Positions 46,799-58,737 of a DNA stretch of 64,000 bases are shown here, in pieces. The DNA is from Codonopsis lanceolata. Taxonomy: Eukaryota; Streptophyta; Magnoliopsida; Asterales; Campanulaceae. The position numbers were made by a program, and so were the translations under genes. The stretch covers positions 28,996,602 through 29,060,601 of the forward strand of contig CM028377.1 of assembly GCA_013146195.2 (NCBI GenBank). The letters are read 5' to 3'. Below the pieces are notes generated by a model. The model was not told the origin of the DNA. It saw nothing but the letters and a program-made list of their open reading frames with translations, and did no database searches. Each line of letters starts with the position of its first letter. Within the stretch, counting starts at the first letter, position 1.

Positions 46799-47933
46799 CA
46801 CTACAACAAATATGATATTATACGACAACCTACATAGGACGCTTCTAAAAAGTCATCTTATAAAGGTCGTAATAAGACGTCTAACTATTAGGGTCTTATT
46901 ATGGTACCGCCTAGTAAGACGCCTTACTTCCTATTATCACAAGACTTAATAGTACACCTTCTAATGACATCCCATAAAAAGTCCTAAAAGGACGCCTAAG
47001 CCGCAAGCTCCTATTACCGTGATGCTTAATCGGATACATGACTCTAGTGACCCTATTACCACAAGGGCTAATAGGACACCTTTCAAGTAGGCATCTCAAT
47101 AGGCCATTGGGACCTATTAGGGATGTGCCTAATAAGATGTCTTTCTATTCGGTCCTACTATCATAATACCTAATAGGACACATAATTCTTCGGTCATATT
47201 ATCATAATTGACGCAGCGAAACAATCAAATAGGAACTCTTTCAACGAGAAATTCCTTAGAACAAGCCTATGACGGTTTAAGGTTTAAGCACAAAGCAAGA
47301 AAACTGGAATTTTATTAAAAACTGATGAAAATAATGTTTAAGGGGTTATTTATATCCCCTAACAATCCAAACCCTAAAAGGAAAATAATAAAAAAAATGA
47401 CGGAAAAACCCTAAAACTTCGGAGGGCCAAAACAGCATCTAAACAGTGTTTTTTGGGCTTCAAAACAGCGTCTCACCGGGTTTTACCCAATGAGTTTTGT
47501 AGATCTCGTCGAGAGTTTCGATTTAATATACGGCGGGTCTCGTAATTCATCCGGCGCAAAAGTTACGCTCCGTTAAAGTTCTGCCGACCGTTAGGTGCTC
47601 TATACTATTGCTTAACGGAAACTAAAGGAAAACTGCGAAGCAACCCGCCGACCCAACTTTCAGAAACTACCGATGGACCCCCTGAACTTCGAACTCTTCC
47701 CAAATGTTTTGCTTAAATAGGTCTCGGCTACTTGTTCTACAACAATAATTGTTTATAGGACCCCTTTTAAGTAGCATCGCATTAAGCCATTGAGATAATA
47801 TGACAATTTTAAAGTAGGTGTCTTATAAAAAGGCTAAAAGCACTAAATAAAGGAAAACTTAGGTTTACTGACATTTTTTTCTTAACGTTTGAAATAACTT
47901 TAGTCAATTAAGGTCGTAACAATTGTTGTAGTT
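46799..47933. mobile_element. CACTA element, non-autonomous (about 1.1 kb)
   Basis: The left end is CACTACAACAAATATGATAT. The right end, read on the other strand, is AACTACAACAATTGTTACGAC, differing at its first base from the usual CACTA. Both ends are followed inward by repeated words such as TAGGACGC, AATAGGAC and TAATAAGA, subterminal repeats of the En/Spm type. The middle (about 47210-47720) has a different composition and may be a secondary insertion. No transposase. A 3-bp target duplication is not clear. Confidence 0.7.
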
Positions 47934-48328
47934 AGAGATTATTAGACGTAACCAAAAGAATATAAGTGGATCTATACTACATTGTCTCTATGGCTGACTC
48001 CATATTAGAGGTTCATTTTTATGTAACAAAAGTATTCCTTTCGATTTTAAATAATTATCCTTATTTTTTTTATTGTTCTAAAATAATTATCTTTTTTAAA
48101 GCTTTTTTTAGGAAAACAATTTTACCACTTTACTCTTATTTTTTCAACATATTTTAATTAAGGTCACATACACTAATATTTATAATTCAGTCAATTAATT
48201 TTTTAAAACTGTGTGCCGGGTGAAAAAAGACAATAATTTAGAAACAATGGGGAATAAGTTTTGTTAAACACTTTTGCAAGTTCAAATTATCTAATTATAT
48301 ACTTTTGTATGAACTTCATCTCAACAAA
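47934..48328. other. Intergenic, no gene seen
   Basis: AT-rich sequence between the CACTA element and the tRNA-like gene. Confidence 0.5.
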
Positions 48329-48401
48329 GGATCTGTGGCGCAATGGTAGCGCGTCTCACTCCGGTTCAGAATGTTGCGCGTTTCTATTCACGTCAGGTTC
48401 A
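48329..48401 (+). pseudogene. tRNA-Trp-derived pseudogene
   Basis: The sequence matches a plant nuclear tRNA-Trp almost throughout. The acceptor stem GGATCTG pairs with CAGGTTC (two wobbles), and the D-arm GCGCAATGGTAGCGC is intact. The anticodon loop reads CTCCGGT, so the anticodon is CCG instead of the CCA of tRNA-Trp. The anticodon stem (TCTCA/TCAGA) and T-stem (GCGCG/CACGT) each have a mismatch, and the T-loop is one base too long and lacks TTCGA. A T-run suitable as a Pol III terminator follows at about 48412-48417. Decay in three arms argues against a working tRNA. Confidence 0.8.
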
Positions 48402-49168
48402 ATTTGATCTCTTTTTTGCAAACTCCAAAAGTAGTTCCTGTACTTAAGTTAATTTTCAGGTTTATCCTTCCATGCATCTTTTTGTTTGTCGTTTACTCTG
48501 TTTTGTTAACTTCAACGACAAATAAATGGTCACAAAAAGAGAAAACCGTCATCGATCTCTTTGTTACGTTCAAGGTTGTAAAAATCGTTAGCGTAGGCAC
48601 GGGCGTAATGCTAGGCGGTCTAGAATTAAGGCATAATTACCATTTTTTTGATAATTTACATCAAAGATCAAACACATTGACTACAAATTTAATTTTTTTT
48701 TATGTTTGTCATTTTATCAAACACTTGTTTGTATTTTTAAAATAAACAAAAATATACAAACCTACCATTAATCCAAATTCTCAACAATCCTAAAGCAATA
48801 AACCAGCCAAGTTTATAACTAAAAACAAAAAAGATATTACTCCAGTTCGCCCCTCATTACCTCCCTCTCTGTCTCACCATTACCACTCCCCATTCCTTCT
48901 CTAGTTCGCCTCTCCTTCTTTCTCCAATCACCGCATGCCACAAAATCAAAGCTACAAAAATAAATTAACGTCGACGAGGTTTGGCGTAGACGCCGACTTG
49001 GTCGATTAGGCGGTGACTAAGAAAGTCGCGACGATAGAGAGGGGCCTAGCGCCTAAGCGGGGCATAGGCGAAACTAGGCGGGGAGTTTTAGAACACTGGC
49101 TATGTTTGTCGGTTAAATAATTACTTGACCGGAACAATTTCAGCTTTTAAAGAATTTTTCAGATTAAC
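48402..49168. other. Intergenic; possible hAT-like MITE at about 48573-49098
   Basis: The ends CAAGGTTGTAAAAATCG and, on the other strand, CCAGTGTTCTAAAAC resemble each other, with clusters of TAGGCG/GCCTA words just inside both. No clean 8-bp duplication was found. No gene is supported; the ORF at 48371-48745 starts within the tRNA relic and is a chance frame. Confidence 0.4.
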
Positions 49169-49170
49169 TA

Positions 49171-49354
49171 ATTCTTCTTCTGTTCTGGATAAAAAGTCAT
49201 CGTTTGAAAATCATTTTTTTAAACAAAAATTACACTTTTAATAGCACATTAGTAATAAAATGACATTTTTATGTTTAAATTTTTAAAAGTAGATTTTTTA
49301 AGTGAAATATTCTAAGATAGAATAGCAGATCATGTGCCCGGAACAGAGGGAGTA
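49171..49354. mobile_element. Stowaway-like MITE
   Basis: Left end CTTCTTCTGTTCTGGATAAA; the right end read on the other strand is TACTCCCTCTGTTCCGGGCA. The core is AT-rich with AAAATGACATTTTTAT-type words as in the MITE at 14202. The TA flanks are approximate. Confidence 0.65.
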
Positions 49355-49917
49355 TTCTATCATATTCTATATTCATGAACTAGTTTGTGTCTATTCGATG
49401 CAAAGTTCGAATAATATTTTTGTTTGAGAATATTTTGAACCAAACTAAAATAAGGTAAATATTGAAATTGATTAATGAATGAGTAATTGAAAGATTTGCG
49501 TAGGAATTTTCTGTAAAAAAGAACTTAAGAAATAAAGTAATTAATAATTAATGGATACTAAGTAATTAGTAATTTTTTTGGTGAAATTGATTAAGTCGTC
49601 ATGTGGCAGCACCGTAGCTGACTTGTATAATTAATATATATATGTATGTTAATAGAAGAAACAATTAGCATAAAATTGTCTCGTAAATAACTTGTATAAA
49701 TAAAATAGCATAAGGAGATAAAAATGGATGAGAATTGACGAGTTTCAGTTAAGTTAAACGTGTATAAATTAAATAGGATAAAATTTGGTTTTAAATTAAA
49801 TTATATTTACAAAAAGAAAAAATATTTTTTTCTCATTTTACATAAAGTTGATATGTGGCAATCATTTTACTGAAATCTGCCACGTGGCAGCAACGGTTTC
49901 TACTTTAGTAATAGTTA

Positions 49918-49944
49918 CTAGGTTATTACCCGTGCGATGCACGG
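49918..49944 (-). mobile_element. Helitron-like 3' terminus
   Basis: On the minus strand a hairpin CCGTGC-ATC-GCACGG (49944-49930) is followed 8 bases later by CTAG (49921-49918) and then T. A 3' hairpin shortly before a CTRR end, inserted between A and T, is the Helitron signature. The element would extend to higher coordinates; its 5' TC end and any Rep/helicase gene were not found. Confidence 0.55.
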
Positions 49945-52060
49945 TAGTGTTGTTTCTGAAACTTAATTTTGTTGATATAATTTGCAAGTTATTTGAATTA
50001 ACCAACAACAGTAAGATGTCCACATAATTAATAAAAAAACGTGAGATCACACCGAACAATCAAACCGAAAATTCATGTGAATTTTGTAAATAGAATTTGC
50101 AAGCTATTTCGTAGTGGTTGTTTGTAGTGTTGGTGGAACACGTTTAATCAAATTTGATAAAATCTATTTTAAATTGACCGAGTATTGGTAAAATAATAAA
50201 AATTAAAAAACTTCTACCATGAGAATTGAGAAGTCCTAATCAAATTAAACTTGTTTAAATCAAATGTGATAAAATCTATGCGGTACAAATTGATTTTGTA
50301 AGAAAAAAATGGTAAATAAAAAAAATTATCATGAGAATTGAGGAGTTTTAATTAATTGAAACATGTCTAAATCAAATGTATAAAATCTACTCGAAAATAA
50401 AAAAACTTTTACCGTGAAAATTTGAAGTACTAATCAATTGAAACATGTTAAAATCAAATGTGATAAAATCTATCTGATATTAACCGATTTTGACAACAAA
50501 AATTGGTAAAAAAAAGAAAGAAAGAAAAGGTTTTACCATGCATAAAAGAGGCACCGGTTTTAAAATCTATTAGACTTTAATTTTTGGCAGAAAAAAAAAA
50601 GAATTTATATAGATATATTTAGTACCATATGCATTGTTTTAAAGGAGGCACCAGTTTTAAAATCTATCAGACTTTAATAGTTTTAATCAATTGAAACACG
50701 TCTAAATTAAATGTGATAAAATCTATCCGCAAATAAAAAACTTTTACCATGAAAATTTGAAGTACTAATCAAGTGAAACGCATTAAAATCAAATGTGATA
50801 AAATTTATCTGATATTAACTGATTTTGACAACAAAAAATGGTAAAAAAAATTTTACCATGTATAAATGAGGCACCTATTTTAAAATCTATCACATTTTAA
50901 TTTTTGGCAAGAAAAAAAAGAATTTATATAGATATATTTAGTACCATATGCATAGTTTTAATAGTTTTTGTTTTATTTGCAAAAATTGTTTATAATAAGA
51001 TGATTTTCTAAACTTGTAATAAATAATTAATTTTTTAATTAGAATAATTTGAAAAAAATAAAAATAAGGTAAATATTCAAAATTGATCATGTAGTCATGT
51101 AATTGAAAGATTAAAATATATGAGAATTAATAAAATCTATCCGCAAAAAAAATTACCATAAAAATTTGGAGTTCTAATCAAGTGAAAAGCGTTTAAATCA
51201 AATGTTATAAAATATATCCGGTATTAACCGATTTTGACAGCAAAAAATGGCAAAAAACAAAAATAAAAACAAAAAATCTTTTACCATGTATAAAGGATGC
51301 ACAAGTTTTAAAATATATCAGATTTTAATTTTTGGTATGAAAAAAAATTATAAACTTGTATAGAAGGTGACACGTGGAAGCATACAATTCCTTTAAAACT
51401 TTAAGCGTACAACAGAAACTCGCCATGTGGTAGCAACGACTTCAGATTTTAATAGTAGTTAATAGATAATTAATAGATTAGTAACTAATAATTAATAATT
51501 ATATATTAGTAGAAGAACAAATAACATAGAATTATCACATGGATAATTTGTATAAATTAAAATTTATGAAAATAAAAAGAGATGGAAATAGAAAAGTTTT
51601 AGTTAAATTAAACTTGTATAAATTTTATAAGGATAAAATCTAGTTTAATTAAACAATATTTGAAAAAAAAACCAAAATCCTAAATCTCTATCATAAATTT
51701 ACTCGTAAAACTATATCCTAAATTTGTTTTATCTTATCAAATTAGTTTTAGTTACAGTTAAAAAAAGAAGAGAGAAAAAAATGTTAACTACTTGATAATG
51801 TTATAAAATCTACTTGATAAGTACAAATGTGATAAAATTTATCATAAACTAACTGTAAACTTTTATCAATAACTTCTTATTTATACCGTAAACTAATCAA
51901 TTTTGGCAGAAAAAGAAAAGAATTTTTTTTTACTATTCATAGAGAGTGACACGTGGAAGCATAAATTTCCTTAAAAAAATTAAGCATTTAACAGAAAGTC
52001 GCCATGTGGCAGAGCGGCTTCTGTTTTAGTTATAGTTAATAGATAGATAGATAAAAATAA
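49945..52060. repeat. AT-rich repeat block with long repeated units
   Basis: A unit containing AAATGTGATAAAATCTAT, GATTTTGACA(A/G)CAAAAA, TTTTACCATG, and GAATTTATATAGATATATTT recurs at about 50436-50640, 50720-50960 and, less completely, 51120-51370. Words such as GCCATGTGGCAG followed by TAGTTAATAGATA recur at about 51420-51470 and 51990-52045, and near 49880. No gene. It may be the interior of one or more non-autonomous Helitrons. Confidence 0.6.
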
Positions 52061-53559
52061 AAACATAATAAAACTCCTTTCTTATTTATTCTTGGCATTA
52101 CTTTCATTTTTCTATGTTATTCCTTCTTATTAAGGCTTTGAGATTAAAATTGTTGGAACTTGTTTTCAATAAAGGCTTGAATGAGGAAGTCATGGAGGTA
52201 GTTAGAGGGTAATCTCATATTGGGAATATAAAGGAATGAGCTCTACTTTATAAAAAAAAGAGTTTATGCTTAACAATTGGCTCTTGGGTCACTATACTTT
52301 TGTGTAGGAGTGAAGACCTAGCTAAGTCCATGTTCAAACACACGCGCACGCGCCACTGTTGCTCGCTTGGATTGGCTGGTTGGTTGGTCGGTCGACTGAC
52401 TGGATCCTTTTCTTTTTTCTGCTGGTCCACATTTAAAAAATCGGGTACATCTACTAATGCTCACCTGCTGTACAGAAGTAGGACTAACATGCTGTTGTCC
52501 ATCTGCTGAATAAAAACAGCAGGACCAACATGGTTCAAAGCAGTAGGTCCTACCGCTGAAGTGTTTCCCTCTAAATTTCAAACCGCATCTCAGACGCGTG
52601 TCCGTGGTTTAAACTCAAACATTGTGTTCGTTCGCTAATAACGGACAGTGTTTGTTCGTTTGTTTAACGAACACACCCACTCCCAAAAGACGCCTCCCTC
52701 ATAGTTAAACAAACTAGTTTATACGAAAAATTCCCTTCTCTCTTTTTCTCAAATTTTTTTGCCCTACAAACTGTAACATAGATACAACAACGGTTTCGAT
52801 TCATCGGTGATTGAAGTTGGAAGGTTTGGCCTCTTCGATAATGTAAGATCCACGACCCTCTGGGAGACTCACTGGCATTGTCCATCCATTCCAATAACGA
52901 CGCTAGTTTTTGTCTTAAGGAAGGAGATTCTCAATCTCGATGGACCTTAAAACACAAACTTCATTAATCGATTTTCTGCAAGAACCAATACAGTGCCACT
53001 AACAATCTTAAGACAATAAATTTTGGCATACATGTTCCTGGAAGATCGACACTTTTGCATCTCAGTTTTTTTTTTTTTTTTTTACTGTTTTACATATTCT
53101 TCTTCTTCCCCTTTTCTCTTATCTGTTAATTTGGTCTGATACAAACAAGCTTACATTAGCAGAAGGCCTTCATCTATAACTTTGATTTACTGAAGTTTTT
53201 CGTTTTTTTGTGCAAATAGAAGAAAAACTGGACTATGATTGTTTATTCTGCTTTCACAGAAATACAACATTGTATTCTGTTTAGAGAAACTTGGTTACTA
53301 TCTACTGATCCACAGTATTAAGAAACCAATATTCTGTTTTGCATAATTCAAAAGGTTTATTCTGTTTTACAGAAATAAAACATCTTATTCTGGTTTTCAC
53401 AGAATTACAGATTATCAATAGCTTACTATTCTACAGTAACATAATAATAGTAGGTTACTGATTACACTGGTTCAGTTACTAATTAATATCATACTGTTGT
53501 TTAACAGGATTGAAATTTTTTCTTTTCAGTGTTACTAATCACACCTGCTGAAGTGCAGT
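52061..53559. other. Intergenic or copia leader, no gene seen
   Basis: No coding sequence is supported. The part after about 53200 has repeated TATTCTG(T/C)TTT/TTTACAGAA words and leads into the copia gag start, so it may be the element's leader, but no LTR or primer site was found. Confidence 0.4.
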
Positions 53560-54659
53560 ATGACTTCCGTTAATGGAAAAGAACCCGCTGCTATAGAATA
53601 ATCCAGTGCATCAAATCCTAAGTTGTAGCCAACCGTCATCCACACCCACCATAGTGCACACCCAGAAAAATTTGTTGGTACAGTTTAAACGCTTGCAACA
53701 GAAAATGCTCTTCTGCCTGACGACGCTGAACCTGTCCAAGTTCCTGAGAGACGGGCCCCTATTCTGAATCAAAGGGAGTTGGACAAAACAACCGTGGTTG
53801 CTGTTGAGTCATGGAAGTATTCCGACTTCTTATGTAGGAACTACATTCTTAATGGACTAGATAACTCGTATGATGTATACATACCATTTAAGAAAGCGAA
53901 GGACTTGTGGGAATCATTAGAGAAAAAAAATACAAAACTGAGGATGCCAGATTGAAAAGAATTGTAGTTAGCAGGTTTCTCGAATTTTGTATGATTGATT
54001 CCAAAACTGTAATAACACAGGTTCAGCAACTCCAATTGATAATGAATGAAATTGAGGCCGAATGCATGACAATTTTTGAAGCGTTTCAAGATGCTGTAGT
54101 GATTGAGAAGTTACCTCCCACTTGGAAGGACTTCAAGAACTACCTCAAGCACAAACACAAGGACATGTCATTGGAGGACTTGATTCTCAGGTTACAAATT
54201 GAGCAAGACAATCGGGTGGCTGACAAGAAACAAACTCGTCCCATTGAAGGGGCTAATGTGGTGGAACAAGACTCCAAGAACAGAAAGCGTAAAATCTCCG
54301 GTGAAGGGATGTCTAAACAACACAAGCAGTACAAGTTCAAAGGCAAGTGTCTTAACTGCGACAAGATAGGCCACAAAGCTGCTGACTGCCAAGGAAAGAA
54401 ACAAGTCCGACGCGAAGCCAACCTTGTCAGTGACGACGTCAACATGGTATGCGTGGTCTCTGAGACCAAACATGGTCGGTACAGGTCGTGAATGGTTTGT
54501 GGACACCACTGCGACACGTCACATATATGGTGATGCGAAGATGTTTTCTTCCTATACAAAAGTGGTGACTGATCAGAAGCTGTTTATGGGCAACTCCTCC
54601 ACCTCTTGCATGGAAGGCAAATGGTAGGTTACTTTGAAGATGACTAACGGTAGGGAATT
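53560..54659 (+). pseudogene. Copia gag and start of protease, truncated
   Basis: A start at 53560 (MTSVNGKEP) is stopped after 13 codons. Gag-like sequence resumes near 53835 with NYILNGLDNSYDVYIPFK and KAKDLWESLEKKY, and continues in the frame 53907-54491. That frame carries SKTVITQVQQLQLIMNEIEA and the CCHC zinc knuckle CLNCDKIGHKAADC near 54348-54390. A frameshift then leads to the beginning of the aspartic protease, WFVDTTATRHIYGDAK (about 54493-54540), where the usual catalytic D(S/T)GAT has Thr for Gly. An LTR at 54660 cuts it off; integrase, reverse transcriptase and RNase H are absent. Confidence 0.85.
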
Positions 54660-55720
54660 TGTAAAACCCCAATATTTTATCTATTTGAATTTTTAAATTA
54701 AAACGGTTTTGATAAAAAATTTAGCATATTTCACAAGATAAAAATATGAATGTTAGTTTTTCTTTTATTACATTACTATTTCTATTAGATTATATTTCAA
54801 AATGATAAAGAAATTGGCATTTCTATTTTACATTCATGGACGGATGAGGTGAATACTTCATGAATAAGGCAATTATTTAGTGGGTTCCACACATATACAC
54901 ATCTATATGATCTATACATGTTGATTCAATAATTCATTATCTTAACATTTTAGAGTTTCGTAGTTGGTTTGAGACGTGACTCATTTCCTATTAAGGCTGC
55001 CGCATGGAAGAAGTTCATGTTCCGTTAGTGTGACTCAGCCGTTTTGATGATATTTACCTCTAACAAATATTATAAATAAGCCGCAACACTTTCATTTTCT
55101 ATCGTATTCCCTCCTTGGCCGTATGGGACGAGAGAGAGATATCATGTGGCTTTAGTAATTTTAAGTTGTGATAATTAATTAGTCTCCGTAGATGTAGTGG
55201 GTTTGACTCGAGGTTTATTATGGAAGGTTTCGAGTATGTTTTTATTGACAGATATTATCTTCTTTTGAAGTAAGAAAGACTATGTAGTACTGATTTTGTG
55301 ACAGTTTAATCACGTGATTGTCCCTATAATATTCATGTTTGATTCGTACTATTCTTTATTGAAACGTGTTTATTGATATCGGTAAACCTTTGATATTGGT
55401 TTGACTTTGAAATAATTTCATGTTAGCAATCAGTGTGTTTTGTTAAGAAATTGCTATTTTAATCATCTGTCGAGTAATTGATTATCTGGACGGTTTAGTA
55501 ATACTGATCAGTGGAATGACCATGAATAATCTGGATACTGTTGTTGGGACTCCTCTTGTTGAGTGCCCGTGTGTATTGTAATCGTTTAATAATCTCACCA
55601 TGGCCTAAGCTGATTAGTATACTGAATTGTCACTTGTGATTAGTTGTTATTTGGTAACACTTGGTATCGTTCTTTGAGTAATAATCTTTAGTCCATATTT
55701 TTATATTCATGTGTGAGTGC
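54660..55720 (+). repeat. Gypsy-like LTR interrupting the copia relic
   Basis: Starts TGTAAAACCCCAATATTTT and is related to the LTR at 30671 (same start; a TATAAATA box at 55071-55078; a shared ATGGAAGGTTT block near 55220). The pentamer GAATT precedes it, but a matching downstream copy was not identified, and the right end is approximate. Confidence 0.6.
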
Positions 55721-56014
55721 CCCATTTTTCGACAATTCTCCCGCTACTGAGAAGCGGGTAGTTTCAAAACCTTTCAAGTACGAGGAATACGTCTGACCTC
55801 AATTGTGAACTCAAAATATTTATAACATGGTCGTCATCTTTATTTTAAGGAGAAACAAAGAAAAACAAAAAATAACCAGATTTGTAAAAAGGGTTCGGAG
55901 GCTAAGTTACGAGATGGGAATGAGTTAGACACCCAACTCGCCTTTTTGGTCTCAAAATAGGTTTTTTTTGGGCTAAATATATTTTTTTAAATTAACAATT
56001 TAAATAAATAAATA

Positions 56015-56061
<47 letters not shown>

Positions 56062-57526
56062 CCTCATTTTTAGAGTTACAAATATATTTTATAAAATTTT
56101 TGCCAAGTAAATAAAACTTTAAAGGTACCTGTAACGACCAAAGTCCGAGAGTCTGGTCCGCTACGTGTAGCCTACACACTGGCCCACTGAGCATACAACA
56201 CCTTGGGTCATTAGGCCCACCACAAGCCGACCCAAAAGTCCATGGATGATGTTGGTTGGTGCCCAGTAGTAGCGAATAACTACCTTATAAATCAAACACA
56301 AGTCTCACATCTACCCGATGTGGAATTGAGGTATTACAATCTCCCCCACTCAAATCCTTGACGTCTTCGTCAAGGCCGAATCGTACCCCGGGCGATGCAG
56401 GATTCAAGAGGTGGCTCGTACGGGAATCAAGAGGTGGCTCCCACTTTTTGGGGTGTAGCACTTTGGTCCCCCGCACATCACTTTGTTCCCACATTTCTGG
56501 CCGGGACCCGCTCTGATACCATTTGTAACGCCATGAGCCCGAAAGCCCGGTCCGTTACGTGTAGCCTACACACTGGCCCACTGAGCACGTAGCACCTTGG
56601 GTCATTAGGCCCACCACAAGCCGACCCAAAAGTCCATGGATAATGTTGGTTGGTGCCCAGTAGTAGCGCATGGCTACCTTATAAATCAAACACAAGTCTC
56701 ACATCTACCCGATGTGGGATTGAGGTATTACAGTACCTACCTCTTGAAGCGTGAGAGTTTTATCCCGTACCAAACTTCCTTCTAGTAGGCTTTAGGGTGC
56801 GCTCGCTCAGTCCTTCAGGGAGAGGGAGTCTTTTACCTTTTTGCTGTTACTGGAATTCGGGTAGTGTGACTGCTACTTTTTGTTGTTTTCGCCTCAGGAT
56901 CCGGGCGACACAACTGCTTGCTTTCCATTTACTTGCTTACTGAGTCTGAAATCGGACAGAGCAACTTCTTGCTTTGACTGAATTTGACGTCTGGATTCGG
57001 GCAGGGCAACTGCTCTTTTTAGTTCTTTTGAACTGATGAAATAGGGCGGAAACGTAGTTGAGTAGCTAGGGTTCACTTTGGTCGGAAGGTTTTAGTGTTT
57101 AAGGAGAGATTCAGTAGCTTAGCAGAGCTTCGGGGTTAGAAGGGGAATAACCTTGGCGTTCTCTCAGGAGAGTTCTCACAAACGGCGAAGTGTAACTCTG
57201 CTTCACTGTGTGTAACTATGTTTTTTTCACTGCCAAAGGCCTTTATTTATAGGCTAAGATCGAGGCTTCCTTCACGGTTAAGGATCATCAGATGTGCTTC
57301 AACAGCTTGTACCGCGTGTTTAAGGAGTTGTACCAAAAGCCAAATGCTACAATGATTTGGAGGCTGTGGGCGGCGCGCCCAGATGGAGGGTAGGTTGCGC
57401 ACTGCCCTTTTTCCTTTTCATTTTTTGCACTTTGGCCCCTGCAATTCACTGTTTATGCATTATTTATTTTCTTTTACATTTTCAACCATGTAACTTGACA
57501 TCCGTTAGTCCTTTTAACAGGTCTTG
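55721..57526. repeat. LTR-like block interrupted by a TRIM
   Basis: Leader-like sequence before and after the TRIM joins across GGTACCTACCTC. After it come similar phrases: GAATTCGGGTAGTGTGACTG, GGATCCGGGCGACACAACTG and GGATTCGGGCAGGGCAACTG (about 56850-57020). This repetitive style occurs in some gypsy LTRs. A TA microsatellite lies at 56020-56060. No gene; the ORF at 57357-57629 runs into the next LTR. Confidence 0.45.
56130..56732 (-). mobile_element. TRIM element (603 bp), intact
   Basis: Two 209-bp LTRs (56130-56338 and 56524-56732) surround a 185-bp internal region with no ORF of interest. Exact 5-bp duplication GTACC on both sides (56125-56129 and 56733-56737). On the minus strand, the primer site TGGTATCAGAGC (56521-56510) lies 2 bases inside the 5' LTR, and a polypurine tract GAGTGGGGGAGAT abuts the 3' LTR. 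These are the defining features of a terminal-repeat retrotransposon in miniature, which relies on proteins of other elements. LTR ends are TGTAATACC...GTTACA in its own orientation. Confidence 0.95.
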
Positions 57527-58737
57527 TGTGACAACCCGACCCGGACTCCAATGCGAAATCCCAAGGTCGTGCCGTCAAGACAAGCTAAAAGACGGACAAG
57601 CACCCGCTAAGCGTAGTGGTGCGAGTTAAGAGTTGAACCAACAAACTCTAAACAGGAAGGTAAAGCCATAACGGCAATACGGAACAACTAAAAACTCAAA
57701 TCTGCGGAAGCAAATCATAAGTGGAACCCAAGCTTATAATTATAAACTAAGGAATACAAGGCTGAGAGACGACTATCTCTCGACAAATCTACGACTCGCG
57801 TGACGCAACATTGCGCACGGACAACAAACCATCGGCAAACCTAAGGCCGGCGAATCAGCAGAATACCAACGATAAACAACCACTCAGCGGCTACAACATG
57901 CTTGGGAGGACAAATCAACTAAGCGAATAAGATACTAAATACTAACAACTAAACCAATGTCTCTCGACTAAAGTTGTCGGAGACAGAAATAACAATAACA
58001 TAATACTAGAACTTGCGAGCTAAAACCTTGCTCGGAAAGACAACAGAATAACCTCTAAATAAATACAATAGCTCAACCAAACAAGTCGGCTCCCAAAATA
58101 ATACGATAAAATACTAACATAACTACCCAAGTAAAGTTTACATAACTTTACATCCGTGTCTCACAAGATGATAAATACATTAATAATAATAATATTAACT
58201 CCAAGCTATTGCCCGGAAGACCACCTGCTATCCAACAAGCACCCGAAGCTGCAACGCGCACTAACGAGCTTACTGCAAAAACTAAGGAAAACAAACACAC
58301 GGAGTGAGTCATAATGACTCAGTAAGTTATATTACTCATTACATAAAACACATCTTTATATAATATACAAACATCATACCAAACCAATAAGTATCAATAT
58401 ACAATTCATGCTTCATATATACATATATATTATGGTCTTTATATATATATCAACACAAAACCACAATTCTATATATAACATAGTCTTATACATATATATA
58501 CTAAACAAGAACCCATACACCACGTGCGATTACCTACCGGTAATCCACAAAACAAACCATATCATATATCGATCTCACATTGGGGTATTATTCCCGATCG
58601 AGCAAATAACCAATATTACACAATACACCATATAATGTATGTATGAATCCACATGAGCTAACGATTAAAGCGCGTACTCATAATAACGGTAATAGTAACG
58701 ACGATATAATATATACATATATACAAGAATGTACCTT
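57527..58737 (-). repeat. Array LTR 1
   Basis: Starts TGTGACAACCCGACCCGG on the plus strand and extends to about the gag stop of unit 1. It contains GAGTCATAATGACTC at 58306-58320. ORFs within it, such as 58408-58635, recur in all three LTRs and are not genes. The right limit is approximate because the whole unit is repeated. Confidence 0.75.

Noticed and set aside
54140..54559. Minus-strand frames opposite the copia gag
   Set aside because: They are antisense shadows of a frame with a clear CCHC knuckle.
58408..58635. 75-residue frame repeated at 60746-60977 and 63110-63337
   Set aside because: Its conservation only reflects the LTR repeat; it is Tyr/Ile/Asn-rich AT sequence and is antisense to gag.
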